The notes: a model not told the origin generated them from the letters alone. DNA of 32,478 bases from Falsirhodobacter sp. alg1 (GCF_000739715.2 NZ_BBJC02000005.1:1-32478), one strand, 5' to 3'; counted from the stretch's first letter, positions 15,756-24,954 are shown. A program made the numbers and translations.

Positions 15756-17924
15756 TTAGTTCAGCTTGCCGATGGTGAAGAACAGCGTTTCACCGGAACT
15801 GTCATCGACACCGTCGTTGTCCGTCACGATCCACGCATCCCCTTCGGGGGTAATGGCAAGGCTTTCGACCTTATCCACAACGTATCCATTTGTGCGGCCC
15901 AGGTCCGAGATCAGATCGTGAACTATTTCCTTGGGCATCACTGGCAGCTTTTCCGTCAACGGTGCGGGCTGCATATCGGCCAGGCTCACACGCGTGATGA
16001 CCTTCAGCTTGGCAGCTTCATCAATCAGATTGTCGCGTTCCAACACGTAGGCATTTCCGTTGTGGATGGTGATTTCCGACAATCCGACCCATCCCTGATC
16101 TGTCGTTTCCAGCGGATAGGAGACACCTCCAAGCCAGTCTTCGGCATCGGTGTCATAGGCCAGCAGCTTTACATGACCTTCGGCATCATCTGCCCATTCG
16201 CGCTGCACGGCAACCCACAGGGTATCACCATCGCGCCCCACACCTTCCAGCCCCGAGCGTGTGGCTCCGGCAACGATAGATGGGGGCAGGCCAACCTCTT
16301 CCATGATTACGCCGTCTGCATTCACGTGATACAAGGCGTTTGGGATCAGCTTTGCCGCATCTCCTTCGGACGCGAGCCAGAAACCACCTTTGCCATCCGT
16401 GGTGATCCCTTCAAGATCCAGCTTGTGCGCGGCGGCACCGTCGCGGCTTACGACCGTTTTGCCGATGATGCGGGCTGGCATTTCCGTGGCGTCGATCGTG
16501 AAGATGGCAGGTTCGGCATAATAAGCACTATCGGAGACGGCATAAAAGCGGCCTGCAACATTCTCATCCGCAACCATCCCGGACAAAGCCCCCCAGCCGA
16601 TCAACGGATCCGAACCTTCTGAGGTCAGCATGGGATAGGTTGCCGGCCCGTCGCCTGCCTGAAACACCATCACATGCGCACGTGCGCCACCGTCCTCACC
16701 CAGATCAGCCTCATTCGCCGTAACCATAAGGTTGCGCGATGGAATGGCTACGGCCCCTTCGGGGCTGATCCCCGAGGGAAGCATCTGCGTCAGAACCGGG
16801 GCAGCCGGATCGGTCACATCATAGACCCCGACCACCGAGCCGCGTTCCGACACCACAAAGACGTAGGGCGTGCCATCGAAGGTACCGATCTCGATCGTTT
16901 CCGGCTCCGAACCCTTGGCATCGGACCGTTTGTCCGGGTAATGCCCGATCATCGCGACGGCATGCTCGAAGCTGTTGCCGGAATCGTAAACAACACCTCC
17001 GTTACGATCAAAGATCGTCCAACCGCGTGAGCCGCCCTTCCAGTCACCCTCGTTTGCCGTGACGATGTAATCATTGCCAAGCCACTGTACCCCGTCAGGC
17101 TCACGCGGCAGATCCCGGGCATCATCTGTAAAATGCAGGGCACCGTCATCCTGCGTGTCGACGGCGGTCAGGCTGACAGTGCCAGCGCTGAAATGGCCCG
17201 AAACCGCGCCCTGATCGTCGATGACGACAATATGGTTGTTTTCCTGAAGCGTTACGACAATCTCACCCGCCTCGTTCACGTCGACATATTCCGGCTCGGG
17301 ATCCTCGGGTGCAATATCTGCAAGGCCGCTCATCTCGATCCGCTGCATATCGGCGCAATCGATAGCGCCATTGTTTATCGGCAGCTTGACCACAAAACCT
17401 GCGGGCATCTGTGGCAGGCCACCGTCCCCGAGATCCTCGTCCCGCTGATTTTCGATGGCGATTGCAAGGAAGCTGCCGTCGGGCGCCTTGGCAACGGAAT
17501 CCGGCTGCCCGCCCAGATCGCAGCTTTCGAGGACCTCCTCGGAATCAAGGTCGAGCATCCGCAATGCACCTGATGGAGCGGTAAAATTCCCGTCTGTAGT
17601 ATCAACCCCCACGAATACACGTTTACCGATAATGACGGCCGTTGTCGGCTCCCCCTCCATCGCCACATTTCCCAGCGGAGCGGGGGCAGCCGGATCGGTG
17701 ATATCTACGAACCCGAGTACACCGTGGGGGCTATCGGAATACACAAGCGTCATGCCATCATCGGAAACCGATATGATTTCCGCGGAAGAGGCTACGGTCC
17801 GATCCTCCCCCTCGGCCATGTTTTCGGTCGTGGCGAAGGAAGCAATGCGATTGAACGTCGTATCGGCAAATGCGGGAAATGCTGTTGCCAATGCCAGGAC
17901 GGAGGTGAGTGCGATTTTGTTCAT
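15756..17924 (-). CDS. exported phytase-like esterase/beta-propeller protein
   Basis: A 722-residue secreted protein with a Sec signal peptide (MNKIALTSVLALATAFPAFA). The N-terminal half has propeller repeats with FVDITDPAAPAPLG and YDVTDPAAPVLTQ, typical of choice-of-anchor I-like proteins. The C-terminal half (about residues 430-722) matches the 'esterase-like activity of phytase' family, with LEGITTDGKGGFWLASEG, LEGVGRDGDTLWVAVQ and VESLAITPEGDAWIVTDNDG. It may hydrolyse phosphate esters, but catalysis is not proven for many members. The start at 17924 has GGGGA upstream. Its stop lies 11 bases from the convergent anti-sigma stop. A Pho-box-like pair lies upstream. Confidence 0.82.
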   Translation of the reverse strand: MNKIALTSVLALATAFPAFADTTFNRIASFATTENMAEGEDRTVASSAEIISVSDDGMTLVYSDSPHGVLGFVDITDPAAPAPLGNVAMEGEPTTAVIIGKRVFVGVDTTDGNFTAPSGALRMLDLDSEEVLESCDLGGQPDSVAKAPDGSFLAIAIENQRDEDLGDGGLPQMPAGFVVKLPINNGAIDCADMQRIEMSGLADIAPEDPEPEYVDVNEAGEIVVTLQENNHIVVIDDQGAVSGHFSAGTVSLTAVDTQDDGALHFTDDARDLPREPDGVQWLGNDYIVTANEGDWKGGSRGWTIFDRNGGVVYDSGNSFEHAVAMIGHYPDKRSDAKGSEPETIEIGTFDGTPYVFVVSERGSVVGVYDVTDPAAPVLTQMLPSGISPEGAVAIPSRNLMVTANEADLGEDGGARAHVMVFQAGDGPATYPMLTSEGSDPLIGWGALSGMVADENVAGRFYAVSDSAYYAEPAIFTIDATEMPARIIGKTVVSRDGAAAHKLDLEGITTDGKGGFWLASEGDAAKLIPNALYHVNADGVIMEEVGLPPSIVAGATRSGLEGVGRDGDTLWVAVQREWADDAEGHVKLLAYDTDAEDWLGGVSYPLETTDQGWVGLSEITIHNGNAYVLERDNLIDEAAKLKVITRVSLADMQPAPLTEKLPVMPKEIVHDLISDLGRTNGYVVDKVESLAITPEGDAWIVTDNDGVDDSSGETLFFTIGKLN

Positions 17925-17965
17925 CTGTGATCCCCATGCGTTGGCGCGGGTCTGGCACCGGATCA

Positions 17966-17992
17966 TGACAGGGGCGTAATATTGCGGTGACA
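17966..17992 (-). promoter_or_regulatory. possible Pho-box-like direct repeat
   Basis: On the minus strand TGTCA occurs at 17992-17988 and 17970-17966, exactly 22 bp apart, two 11-bp PhoB units. The middle unit is degenerate. It is 42-68 bp upstream of the phytase-like start. The match is weak and may be chance. Confidence 0.2.
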
Positions 17993-18053
17993 ATTATACG
18001 ACGCGCCAAACTGTCGCCTTGACGTGGCGCAGGGGATCGGGCCCAAGAGTGTC

Positions 18054-19268
18054 ATGGAAAAAATTGCCCTTCCCGAACGCTCCGATTGGCCCGAAACGGC
18101 CAAAGCCCATGGCTTCACCTTTGCCGATATGCATGGCGAACCCTATTGGGACGAAACCTCGGCCTATGCCCTCACACTGGCCGAGATAGAAGGTGGCATT
18201 GAGGACCCTGCGACGGAACTGCACGGAATGGTCCGCGAAGCCGTCGCGGCGATTGTGGGCTCCGAAGAGCGGATGAAACGCATGGCCATCCCGCGTGCCC
18301 GCTGGGATCTGGTAGCCCAAAGCTGGCGAAATGAGGAGCCGGAGATCTATGGCCGGATGGATCTGGTCTATGATGGCAACGGCCCGGCAAAGCTGCTGGA
18401 GTATAATGCCGATACGCCGACCTCGCTGTATGAAACGGCCTCCCTTCAATGGGAATGGCTGGAACAACAAGTCGAGCGGGGCGTGTTGCAGGAAGGGGAT
18501 GACCAGTTCAACCGCGTGCATGAGGCATTGGTCGAGCGCTTTGCCGAAGTGTTTGCCCCTGCCACCGATATCCATTTTGCCGCAGTTGAAGGGAACGCCG
18601 AGGATTATGCCACTGTCGAGGCGATGGCATGGGCCGCGCGCGAGGCGGGGATGGGCGCGCATTATACCGATCTGGAAAAGATCGGTCTGACCGACGAAGG
18701 CCAGTTTGCCGATGCCGAAGACCGCGTGATCGGGACATTGTTCAAACTGTATCCATGGGAAGATATATTTTCTGATGACTTCGGCGCGGCTATCGCGCCC
18801 TCAGGATGCCGGTTCATTGAACCGGCATGGAAGGCATTGGTATCCAACAAGGCAATCCTGCCCGTATTATGGGATATGTTCGAAGGGCACCCGAACCTTC
18901 TGCCGGCGTTCTTTCTGGATGATATCGGTGCCGCAATGCGCGAAGGAACGGGCGGCAGTGCGCTGTTCGACCGGTCGCGGGATATCCTGTCTGAAGGGCA
19001 TGTGGTGAAGCCTGTGTTTTCCCGCGAAGGGGCCGGCGTCGATATCCTGACCGGCGGCAAGCCCTTGGAACGTTCGGATGATCGTGCCTATGACGATCAT
19101 CCGAAGATCGTGCAGGCCTATGCCCCCCTGCCCCTGTTCGACGGGTTCCACCCCATCATGGGTGCATGGGTGGTCGGGCACACCTGCGTGGGCCTCGGGA
19201 TCCGCGAGGACAGGTCGCGAATTACGCAGAACCTGTCACGGTTCAAGCCACACATCATTCGTGGCTGA
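18054..19268 (+). CDS. glutathionylspermidine synthase family ATP-grasp protein (YgiC-like)
   Basis: A 404-residue protein of the GSP_synth family, ATP-grasp amide ligases related to the synthetase half of glutathionylspermidine synthase. Typical segments are WDLVAQSWRNEEPEIYGRMD, KLLEYNADTPTSLYE, WKALVSNKAILPVLW, HPNLLPAF and VVKPVFSREGAGV. There is no amidase domain, as in E. coli YgiC/YjfC, whose substrates are unsettled. The start at 18054 fits the family; GTG at 18024 is an alternative because neither has a strong ribosome site. It precedes a ygiB-like gene by 69 bases, a pairing conserved in E. coli in the opposite order. Confidence 0.88.
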   Translation: MEKIALPERSDWPETAKAHGFTFADMHGEPYWDETSAYALTLAEIEGGIEDPATELHGMVREAVAAIVGSEERMKRMAIPRARWDLVAQSWRNEEPEIYGRMDLVYDGNGPAKLLEYNADTPTSLYETASLQWEWLEQQVERGVLQEGDDQFNRVHEALVERFAEVFAPATDIHFAAVEGNAEDYATVEAMAWAAREAGMGAHYTDLEKIGLTDEGQFADAEDRVIGTLFKLYPWEDIFSDDFGAAIAPSGCRFIEPAWKALVSNKAILPVLWDMFEGHPNLLPAFFLDDIGAAMREGTGGSALFDRSRDILSEGHVVKPVFSREGAGVDILTGGKPLERSDDRAYDDHPKIVQAYAPLPLFDGFHPIMGAWVVGHTCVGLGIREDRSRITQNLSRFKPHIIRG

Positions 19269-19337
19269 GGGGGAAGCTGCTTTCATTCCGGCCCCCGCCG
19301 CCCTATAAATACGACTATCTTAATCGAGGTGACCCTC

Positions 19338-19904
19338 ATGCGGAAACGCTCTTGCACTGTGGCCCTGACACTGATGGGGACTGCATTCATCCTTGCCGGA
19401 TGTAAGGAAGAAACCACGGACGCCGCGGCTTTTCCCGATGTTGCCTCTTGCCGGGCCGAAGCAGAGCGCGGCAACCTGAACTTTACTGCTGCGGATTGTG
19501 ACAATGCCTTCGCCACGGCGCAGGCGGATTATGCCGAGACAGCTCCCCGTTACGATGCACTGGCCGTGTGCGAGGAAGAGCATGGGGCAGGCAACTGCAC
19601 GCAAGCTGCGCAATCAGGGGGCGGGTTTTCATTCATGCCGCTTCTGGCCGGATTCATGATCGGACAGATGCTGGGTGGCCGGGGTGGGTTCATGAGCCAG
19701 CCGTTGGTCAAGACCCCTAACGGTCGCTTCTCCACCCCGGGTGGCACATCCGTTGCAACCAACAGTGGAACGGGCAAGATGAATGCCCAAGCGTTCCAGA
19801 AGGCCCCCACCACAGCAGGGCGCCCTGCCATGAGCAGGGCCGATGTCGCATCCCGCGGCGGGTTCGGATCCAGCTCTGCGGCGCGGTCCAGCTACGGCGG
19901 TTAA
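19338..19904 (+). CDS. DUF1190 (YgiB-like) lipoprotein
   Basis: A 188-residue lipoprotein: signal peptide ending in the lipobox LAGC (Cys about residue 21). The mature part resembles E. coli YgiB in order, with ASCRAEAERG, RYDALAVCEEEHGAGNC, SFMPLLAGFMIGQMLGG and the C-terminal RGGFGSS. The start at 19338 has GAGGT 6 bases upstream. It follows the YgiC-like ligase, probably in one operon. Its TAA stop lies in a TTAA shared with the convergent emrB-like gene. Function is unknown; an envelope role fits the lipobox. Confidence 0.85.
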   Translation: MRKRSCTVALTLMGTAFILAGCKEETTDAAAFPDVASCRAEAERGNLNFTAADCDNAFATAQADYAETAPRYDALAVCEEEHGAGNCTQAAQSGGGFSFMPLLAGFMIGQMLGGRGGFMSQPLVKTPNGRFSTPGGTSVATNSGTGKMNAQAFQKAPTTAGRPAMSRADVASRGGFGSSSAARSSYGG

Positions 19905-21460
19905 TGCCCGCCGCCCGCCGGCTTCTGCCCCGCCGCAGGCTTGGGTTTCCGCATGAGAACGGCGCTTAGCGCCAGACCGCCAAACAGAACCGCCAGCAGA
20001 AAGAAGACGTCGATAAACGACATGACCGTAGCCTGCTGACTGACCCTGGCCGCCATTTGCATCGTAGCCGCCGCCGGATCAACAATACCATTGGCCGCAA
20101 GAGATTGGCTAAGCAGGTCCATCTGGCGCAACGCTTCGGGGTTGGACCACGTTACGGATTCCGCCAGTCGCTCGTAGTGCAGGACATTCCTGTTCGTCAG
20201 CACGGTATTGATCAACGCCAGCCCCACAGCACCGCCAAGGTTACGCATCAGGTTGTAGAGGCCGGACGCCCCTTTCATTTTTTCTCGCGGCATTGTCCCT
20301 AGCGCGAGATTGTTGATGGGCACCATGCAGAGCATCAGCGACACACCGCGCAGCACCTGCGGAGGCAGCAGTTCCCAGAAATCCCAATCGGCCGTCATCC
20401 CTGTCAGCATCCAGGTAGACCCTGCAAAGCCGATAAACCCGATCAGAAGCATGAACCGTGGATCGACACGCCCGGACAACGCACCTGCAACGGGGGCTGT
20501 GGCAAACATCGCCAAGCCCGAAACGAACACCGTTTTGCCGATCATCAGACTATCGTAATCGCGGACTTCTGACAGATAGAGCGGGTAAAGATACGTCAGC
20601 CCGTAAAGTCCGATGCCGAGGACGAAGCTGAAAATCGACCCAAGCGCGAAATTTCCATTGAGAAAGGCCGTCAGATCGACAATCGGTTCATTCCGCGTCA
20701 ATGCCCTCCAGAAGGTGATAAGCGCACCGACCACCATCACCACGGTAAGGGCGGCCACTGCTTCGTCCTCCAGCCAGTCATTGGTCGGGCCTTCCTCGAG
20801 GATATATTGCAGCCCCCCTAGGAATGCCGCCAGTGCGAGCAACCCCCACCAATCGAACAGGCGCATCAATTTCCAGTTCGGCTTGTCAAAGTCGATAAGG
20901 AAATAGGCCCCGACCGTAACGCAGATACCGGGGATCACGTTGACGAGAAACAACCAGTGCCATGAAAACGTATGGCTCAGATAGCCGCCGACCGTTGGCC
21001 CGATGGTGGGCGCCAGCGTTGCGACCAATCCGATCATTGCCGAGATCATGCCACGGCGCGATGGAGGGAAGATGGTAAAGGCTGCCGCGAAGACCGAGGG
21101 GATCATTCCACCCCCAAGGAAACCCTGCACTGCGCGCCACAGGATCATCTGGTCGATGGAACTGGCGGTGGCGCACATGAAGCTGGCCATCGTGAAACCG
21201 GCCGCGGCCAGCGCGAAGAGGTAGCGGGTGGACATGACCCGCGCCAGAAACCCAGACAACGGGATCATGATCACCTCGGCAATCAGATAGGAAGTCTGGA
21301 CCCAGCTGATTTCATCCGGGCTTGCCGCAAGCCCTGCCTGGATATCGGGCAGTGAGGCCGAAACGATCTGGATGTCCAGAATGGCCATGAACATGCCGAA
21401 CACCATCACCAGAAAGGCGATGACGCGGCGTGTCGTAAGGGGCTGATCCTCATCGCTCAT
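19901..21460 (-). CDS. emrB: DHA2 family MFS multidrug transporter (EmrB/QacA type)
   Basis: A 519-residue inner-membrane drug/proton antiporter with about 14 hydrophobic segments. The N-terminus has LDIQIVSASLPDIQAGL and motif VQTSYLIAEVIMIPLSG typical of DHA2. The extension after helix 13 holds RVSQQATVMSFIDVFFLLA, common in EmrB. It overlaps the upstream emrA-like gene by ATGA, so the two are coupled and probably form a tripartite efflux system with an outer-membrane channel encoded elsewhere. Substrate range is unknown. Confidence 0.92.
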   Translation of the reverse strand: MSDEDQPLTTRRVIAFLVMVFGMFMAILDIQIVSASLPDIQAGLAASPDEISWVQTSYLIAEVIMIPLSGFLARVMSTRYLFALAAAGFTMASFMCATASSIDQMILWRAVQGFLGGGMIPSVFAAAFTIFPPSRRGMISAMIGLVATLAPTIGPTVGGYLSHTFSWHWLFLVNVIPGICVTVGAYFLIDFDKPNWKLMRLFDWWGLLALAAFLGGLQYILEEGPTNDWLEDEAVAALTVVMVVGALITFWRALTRNEPIVDLTAFLNGNFALGSIFSFVLGIGLYGLTYLYPLYLSEVRDYDSLMIGKTVFVSGLAMFATAPVAGALSGRVDPRFMLLIGFIGFAGSTWMLTGMTADWDFWELLPPQVLRGVSLMLCMVPINNLALGTMPREKMKGASGLYNLMRNLGGAVGLALINTVLTNRNVLHYERLAESVTWSNPEALRQMDLLSQSLAANGIVDPAAATMQMAARVSQQATVMSFIDVFFLLAVLFGGLALSAVLMRKPKPAAGQKPAGGGH

Positions 21461-22539
21461 GACGGGTCGGGGGCGGTACGGCTGTCAACGGAAACGACGG
21501 CGGATAGACCTGCGCGCAGTTGGTCCATTGCCTGCGCATCATCGGGGATGGAAATGCGGACGGGCACGCGCTGTACCACCTTGGTAAAATTGCCGGTCGC
21601 GTTTTCGGCGGGCAGCAACGAAAAAACCGCGCCGGTCGCGGGGGCGATGGATACCACATGGCCCTCGAATTCATGATCGGGAATTGCGTCGAATGTGATA
21701 TGGACCGTCGCGCCCACCACGACACCGGGCATCTGTGTTTCCTTAAAATTGGCCTCGATATACAGCCCGTTCGCGGGAACGACGGCGGCCAAACGTGTGC
21801 CCGCAGTCACAAGATCGCCCACTTCGGTTGCGGAATTGGCAAGCGTGCCATCCATCGGAGCACGCAGAACCGTCATGTCCAGATCGCGTTGCGCCTGATC
21901 GACAGCAAGTTCCAATTGGCGACGCTGGCCTTCGGATTCGGCGCGTTGGCCCTGAATGACGGCAACCTGGGCATTGGCGCTGGTGACCGCAGCCTCGGCC
22001 CGGGCAAGATTGGCTGCGGCAGTCGCCTCACCCTCGTTCGCGGTATCCAGTTGCGCTTGGGTCGCGACATTGTTCGCCGCAAGATTGCGTGTCCGTTCTG
22101 CATTGGTGCGCGCGGTTGTCGCCTGCGCTTCGGCAGAAGTGCGATCAGCCTCGGCCTGCCGGATGGCCGCGCGGGCCGCGTCAATTTGTGCATCGATACG
22201 TGCAAGGGTGGCGTCGGCCGTTTCGAACCGGCTTTGGGCCGTATCAAGTGCGATACGGTAATCTCCGTCATCAATACGCACGATGACATCGCCCGCCTTT
22301 ACCGCCTGGTTATCATCAAAGGGAATGTCCTGGACATATCCTTGGACGCGGCTGGAAATCAGAGCAACATCACCCTGGACATAGGCATCATCCGTTTCAA
22401 CCATGAACCGGCCTTCGGTGATATATTTATATCCGAAATAACCGCCCAACAGGATTGCGAGCCCGATGATGATTGTGAGGATAAGGCGCTTCTTAGTGCC
22501 TTTGCCTTCGGGTGTTCCCTGAGACGTTTGTTCGGCCAT
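21457..22539 (-). CDS. emrA: HlyD/EmrA family membrane fusion protein
   Basis: A 360-residue periplasmic adaptor anchored by one N-terminal helix (LILTIIIGLAILLGGYFGY). The EmrA core is seen in VETDDAYVQGDVALISSRV and VQDIPFDDNQAVKAGDVIV (biotinyl-lipoyl-like), followed by a long Ala/Arg/Glu-rich coiled-coil (about residues 120-215). The second lipoyl half has LRAPMDGTLA and a beta-barrel near LYIEANFKETQMPGV. The start at 22539 has AAGGA upstream. It diverges from a TetR gene across an operator-like inverted repeat. Confidence 0.92.
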   Translation of the reverse strand: MAEQTSQGTPEGKGTKKRLILTIIIGLAILLGGYFGYKYITEGRFMVETDDAYVQGDVALISSRVQGYVQDIPFDDNQAVKAGDVIVRIDDGDYRIALDTAQSRFETADATLARIDAQIDAARAAIRQAEADRTSAEAQATTARTNAERTRNLAANNVATQAQLDTANEGEATAAANLARAEAAVTSANAQVAVIQGQRAESEGQRRQLELAVDQAQRDLDMTVLRAPMDGTLANSATEVGDLVTAGTRLAAVVPANGLYIEANFKETQMPGVVVGATVHITFDAIPDHEFEGHVVSIAPATGAVFSLLPAENATGNFTKVVQRVPVRISIPDDAQAMDQLRAGLSAVVSVDSRTAPDPS

Positions 22540-22617
22540 GACAGAATCCTTCCGGTGCGGACCCGGTGGTCCGTTCATCCGGCAATTAGGTGAGTGCGAC
22601 GGACACATCAAGGCTTT

Positions 22618-22637
22618 ATCGAACCACCCGGTTCGAT
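22618..22637. promoter_or_regulatory. putative TetR-family operator
   Basis: Perfect inverted repeat ATCGAACC-4-GGTTCGAT in the divergent region, 13 bases before the TetR start and 79 bases from the emrA start. The size and position fit autoregulation and control of emrAB by the TetR protein (inference). Confidence 0.65.
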
Positions 22638-22649
22638 TATATCATAACC

Positions 22650-23294
22650 ATGAGTGATAAGACGCCCCCCTCGCCCCGCCGCCATCCGGCAGGGGCCAAT
22701 CCGCAGAAGCGCGCGCAGATCCTTGCGGGTGCCGAGACCGTTTTTCTAGAGAAGGGGTTTGAACAGGCAAGCGTGGCCGCGATCGCAGCAGCCGCCGGCG
22801 TGTCGAAGGGCACAATCTACGTATATTTCAGTGATAAAGAGGAAATGTTCCGCACACTTATCCAGGAGCGGCGCAGCAAAATGCTTGAAGGTAGCAGCAG
22901 CATTCTGCACAGTGATCGTCCGTTGCCGGAACGCATGGAATGGTATGGATGTCGCGTTGCGTCGGCTATCTGTTCAGACGCCTCGCTGCGCGCACAACAC
23001 ATCGTGATAGGTGCGATGGAAAGGAATCCGGCTTTCGGGCCAAGCTTTCTGGATACGGTCACAGCGCCGACCCTTCGGGAGATAGGGGAGATGCTGTCGC
23101 GGGCCGTGGATGAAGGAGAAATGTCTGTCCCGGATATCCCGCTTGCCGCCGCGCAATTTCTGGAGTTGTTGACCGCAGGTATCTGGCGACGCCGGTTGTT
23201 CGGGGCGCGCCTAAATCCCCCGACCGATGACGAGATACGCAGCACTGTGCAATCTGCGGTCACAATGATGCTGGCGGCCTATCGTGCCTGCTGA
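22650..23294 (+). CDS. TetR/AcrR family transcriptional repressor
   Basis: A 214-residue TetR-family protein. The N-terminal HTH spans about residues 20-65 (ILAGAETVFLEKGFEQASV, then AAAGVSKGTIYVYFSDKEEMF). The C-terminal part is helical and variable, as expected for a ligand-binding domain. The start at 22650 lies just after the operator and lacks a clear Shine-Dalgarno, so a short-leader or leaderless mRNA is possible. It probably represses the divergent emrAB pair. Its 3' end overlaps the convergent permease gene by 16 bases. Confidence 0.9.
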   Translation: MSDKTPPSPRRHPAGANPQKRAQILAGAETVFLEKGFEQASVAAIAAAAGVSKGTIYVYFSDKEEMFRTLIQERRSKMLEGSSSILHSDRPLPERMEWYGCRVASAICSDASLRAQHIVIGAMERNPAFGPSFLDTVTAPTLREIGEMLSRAVDEGEMSVPDIPLAAAQFLELLTAGIWRRRLFGARLNPPTDDEIRSTVQSAVTMMLAAYRAC

Positions 23295-24013
23295 GTGTAT
23301 TGCAGACGACGGATCACGAAAGAAAAAACTTCGGATATGAGGAGGGCCAAGGCGGCTGTAAGTATTCCGCCCTGCAGGATGAAGGCGAGGTTGTTTGAGT
23401 TGAGGCCCGCGATGATGACCTCTCCCAAGCTTCGCGCAGCAACTGTTGATCCGATTGTTGCCGTCGAAAGTGCGATGATTGTAGCAATACGCCCTCCTTC
23501 AAGGATCAGCGGCAGGGCCAACGGCAATTCCACACGCCATAAACGCTGGCGAGGGGTCATACCCATGGCAGCAGCAGCTTCGCGGACTGACGGTGACAAT
23601 GTAACAAAAGCTGCGAGCGTATTTTCAAAGATCGGCAACAGGCCGTAGAGAAACAGGGCAAGTAATGTTGGCCATAATCCGAATCCCAGAAGCGGCACCG
23701 TCAGCGCAAGCACTGCGACCGGCGGAAAAGTTTGCCCGAAATTGGTGAGGGCGCGGGAAAGGGGAAGGAACTCGGAGCCCGCTGGTCGGCTGACGAAGAT
23801 TGCCAAGGAAACGGCGAGTATAGCCGATGGTATGATTGCCGCGACGACCAAGCCGAGATGGGCCAACGTCAGCATTAACAGGTTTGCACGATCATAAATG
23901 GGCGGCATCCCCTCTGCGACCAGCGGTTGAAGCACCGGTCTGAACATATCTGGCATCAACAGAAATGCGAGAACCACAATGCAAAGGCACGCGACCGAAA
24001 TCCTCCGTATCAT
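23279..24013 (-). CDS. yehW: osmolyte ABC transporter permease (YehW type)
   Basis: A 244-residue permease of the OpuBB/YehW glycine betaine/choline class. Six or so hydrophobic segments are seen, and the EAA-type loop is near VREAAAAMGMTPRQRLWRVE. The start shares an ATGA overlap with the yehX-like stop. It is last in a four-gene operon in the E. coli order osmF-yehY-yehX-yehW, with very similar lengths. In E. coli this system is a low-affinity osmoprotectant-type importer, so the substrate here is not assured. Confidence 0.88.
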   Translation of the reverse strand: MIRRISVACLCIVVLAFLLMPDMFRPVLQPLVAEGMPPIYDRANLLMLTLAHLGLVVAAIIPSAILAVSLAIFVSRPAGSEFLPLSRALTNFGQTFPPVAVLALTVPLLGFGLWPTLLALFLYGLLPIFENTLAAFVTLSPSVREAAAAMGMTPRQRLWRVELPLALPLILEGGRIATIIALSTATIGSTVAARSLGEVIIAGLNSNNLAFILQGGILTAALALLISEVFSFVIRRLQYTQQAR

Positions 24014-24954
24014 CTGACCGCCCCGCTGCGCGGTGGTCCAGCGACCCCGATAAGCGAGTGACGCCGGATACAATGGTCCGCCATACCGGCAACCGGAAGT
24101 GTGTCCTGCCCTGACCAGATCATTCGGGCCAAGGCTTCGGACAAAGTGGCATCCGCAGGAATTGGAGGGCCATCGGCTGGCCCGTCTTCTACGAAATCCG
24201 CAACTGAGAATAGCGAAAGGTAACGGAATGGTCGGTCAGCCACTGCCACGAGTCCGCTTACAAATGAATTGGCTGGACGCGCGAGAATATCTGCGGGGGT
24301 GCCATATTGCTCGATCCTGCCAGCTCGCATCACCGCTATATGGTCTGCAAGAAAAATTGCCTCGGCCATATCATGGGTTATCAGCAGCACTGTGGTACCA
24401 AGCCGGACCTGCAATGCCTTGAGGTCGGATTGAGCCTGCGCACGAATGGCGGGATCTAGGGCGCCAAAGGGTTCATCCATCAGCAACAGTTCAGGCTCGG
24501 CGGCAAGCGCACGCGCCACCCCGACCCTTTGCGCCTGCCCGCCTGACAGCTGATGCGGATAACGTGCGCCTATGACCGCCGGATCAAGCTGCAATAGCGT
24601 CATCAGCTCCTGTACCCGCTGTTTCACCCGGGCCTTTGGCCAGCCGAGCAAATCAGGAACTGTCGCGATATTGCGCGCAGCAGTCCAATGCGGAAACAGC
24701 CCATGGTCCTGAATGGCGTAACCGATACGGCGGCGCAAATCATGTGAAGGGATTTTCCGCGTATCCCGTCCATTGATTTCCACATGCCCCGAGGTGGGCG
24801 TGACCAACCCGTTGACCAGGCGAAGAAGTGTTGATTTCCCCGAACCGGAGGCGCCGACGATGACGGTCACCGTACCGGTCGGGATCGTCAGCGTGACATC
24901 GTCCACCGCGCGGACCGTGTCATAGTGTTTGGAGAGACCGATCAGTTCAATCAT
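24010..24954 (-). CDS. yehX: osmolyte ABC transporter ATP-binding protein (YehX/OpuCA type)
   Basis: A 314-residue ATPase. Walker A is GASGSGKST (about residues 34-42), signature LSGGQAQRV (near 139) and Walker B LLLMDEPFGALD (near 159). The last 60 residues (ADATLSEALARMIWSGQD onward) look like a single degenerate CBS-type element. The start at 24954 has AGAGGA upstream and lies 8 bases inside the upstream permease end. Confidence 0.9.
   Translation of the reverse strand: MIELIGLSKHYDTVRAVDDVTLTIPTGTVTVIVGASGSGKSTLLRLVNGLVTPTSGHVEINGRDTRKIPSHDLRRRIGYAIQDHGLFPHWTAARNIATVPDLLGWPKARVKQRVQELMTLLQLDPAVIGARYPHQLSGGQAQRVGVARALAAEPELLLMDEPFGALDPAIRAQAQSDLKALQVRLGTTVLLITHDMAEAIFLADHIAVMRAGRIEQYGTPADILARPANSFVSGLVAVADRPFRYLSLFSVADFVEDGPADGPPIPADATLSEALARMIWSGQDTLPVAGMADHCIRRHSLIGVAGPPRSGAVR

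Noticed and set aside
15591-16622. Open frame of 343 codons on the plus strand opposite the phytase-like gene
   Set aside because: It covers a clear gene on the other strand and shows no family similarity.
21520-22593. Open frame of 357 codons on the plus strand opposite emrA
   Set aside because: Gly/Ile/Arg-rich shadow of the Ala-rich coiled-coil in EmrA; no independent support.
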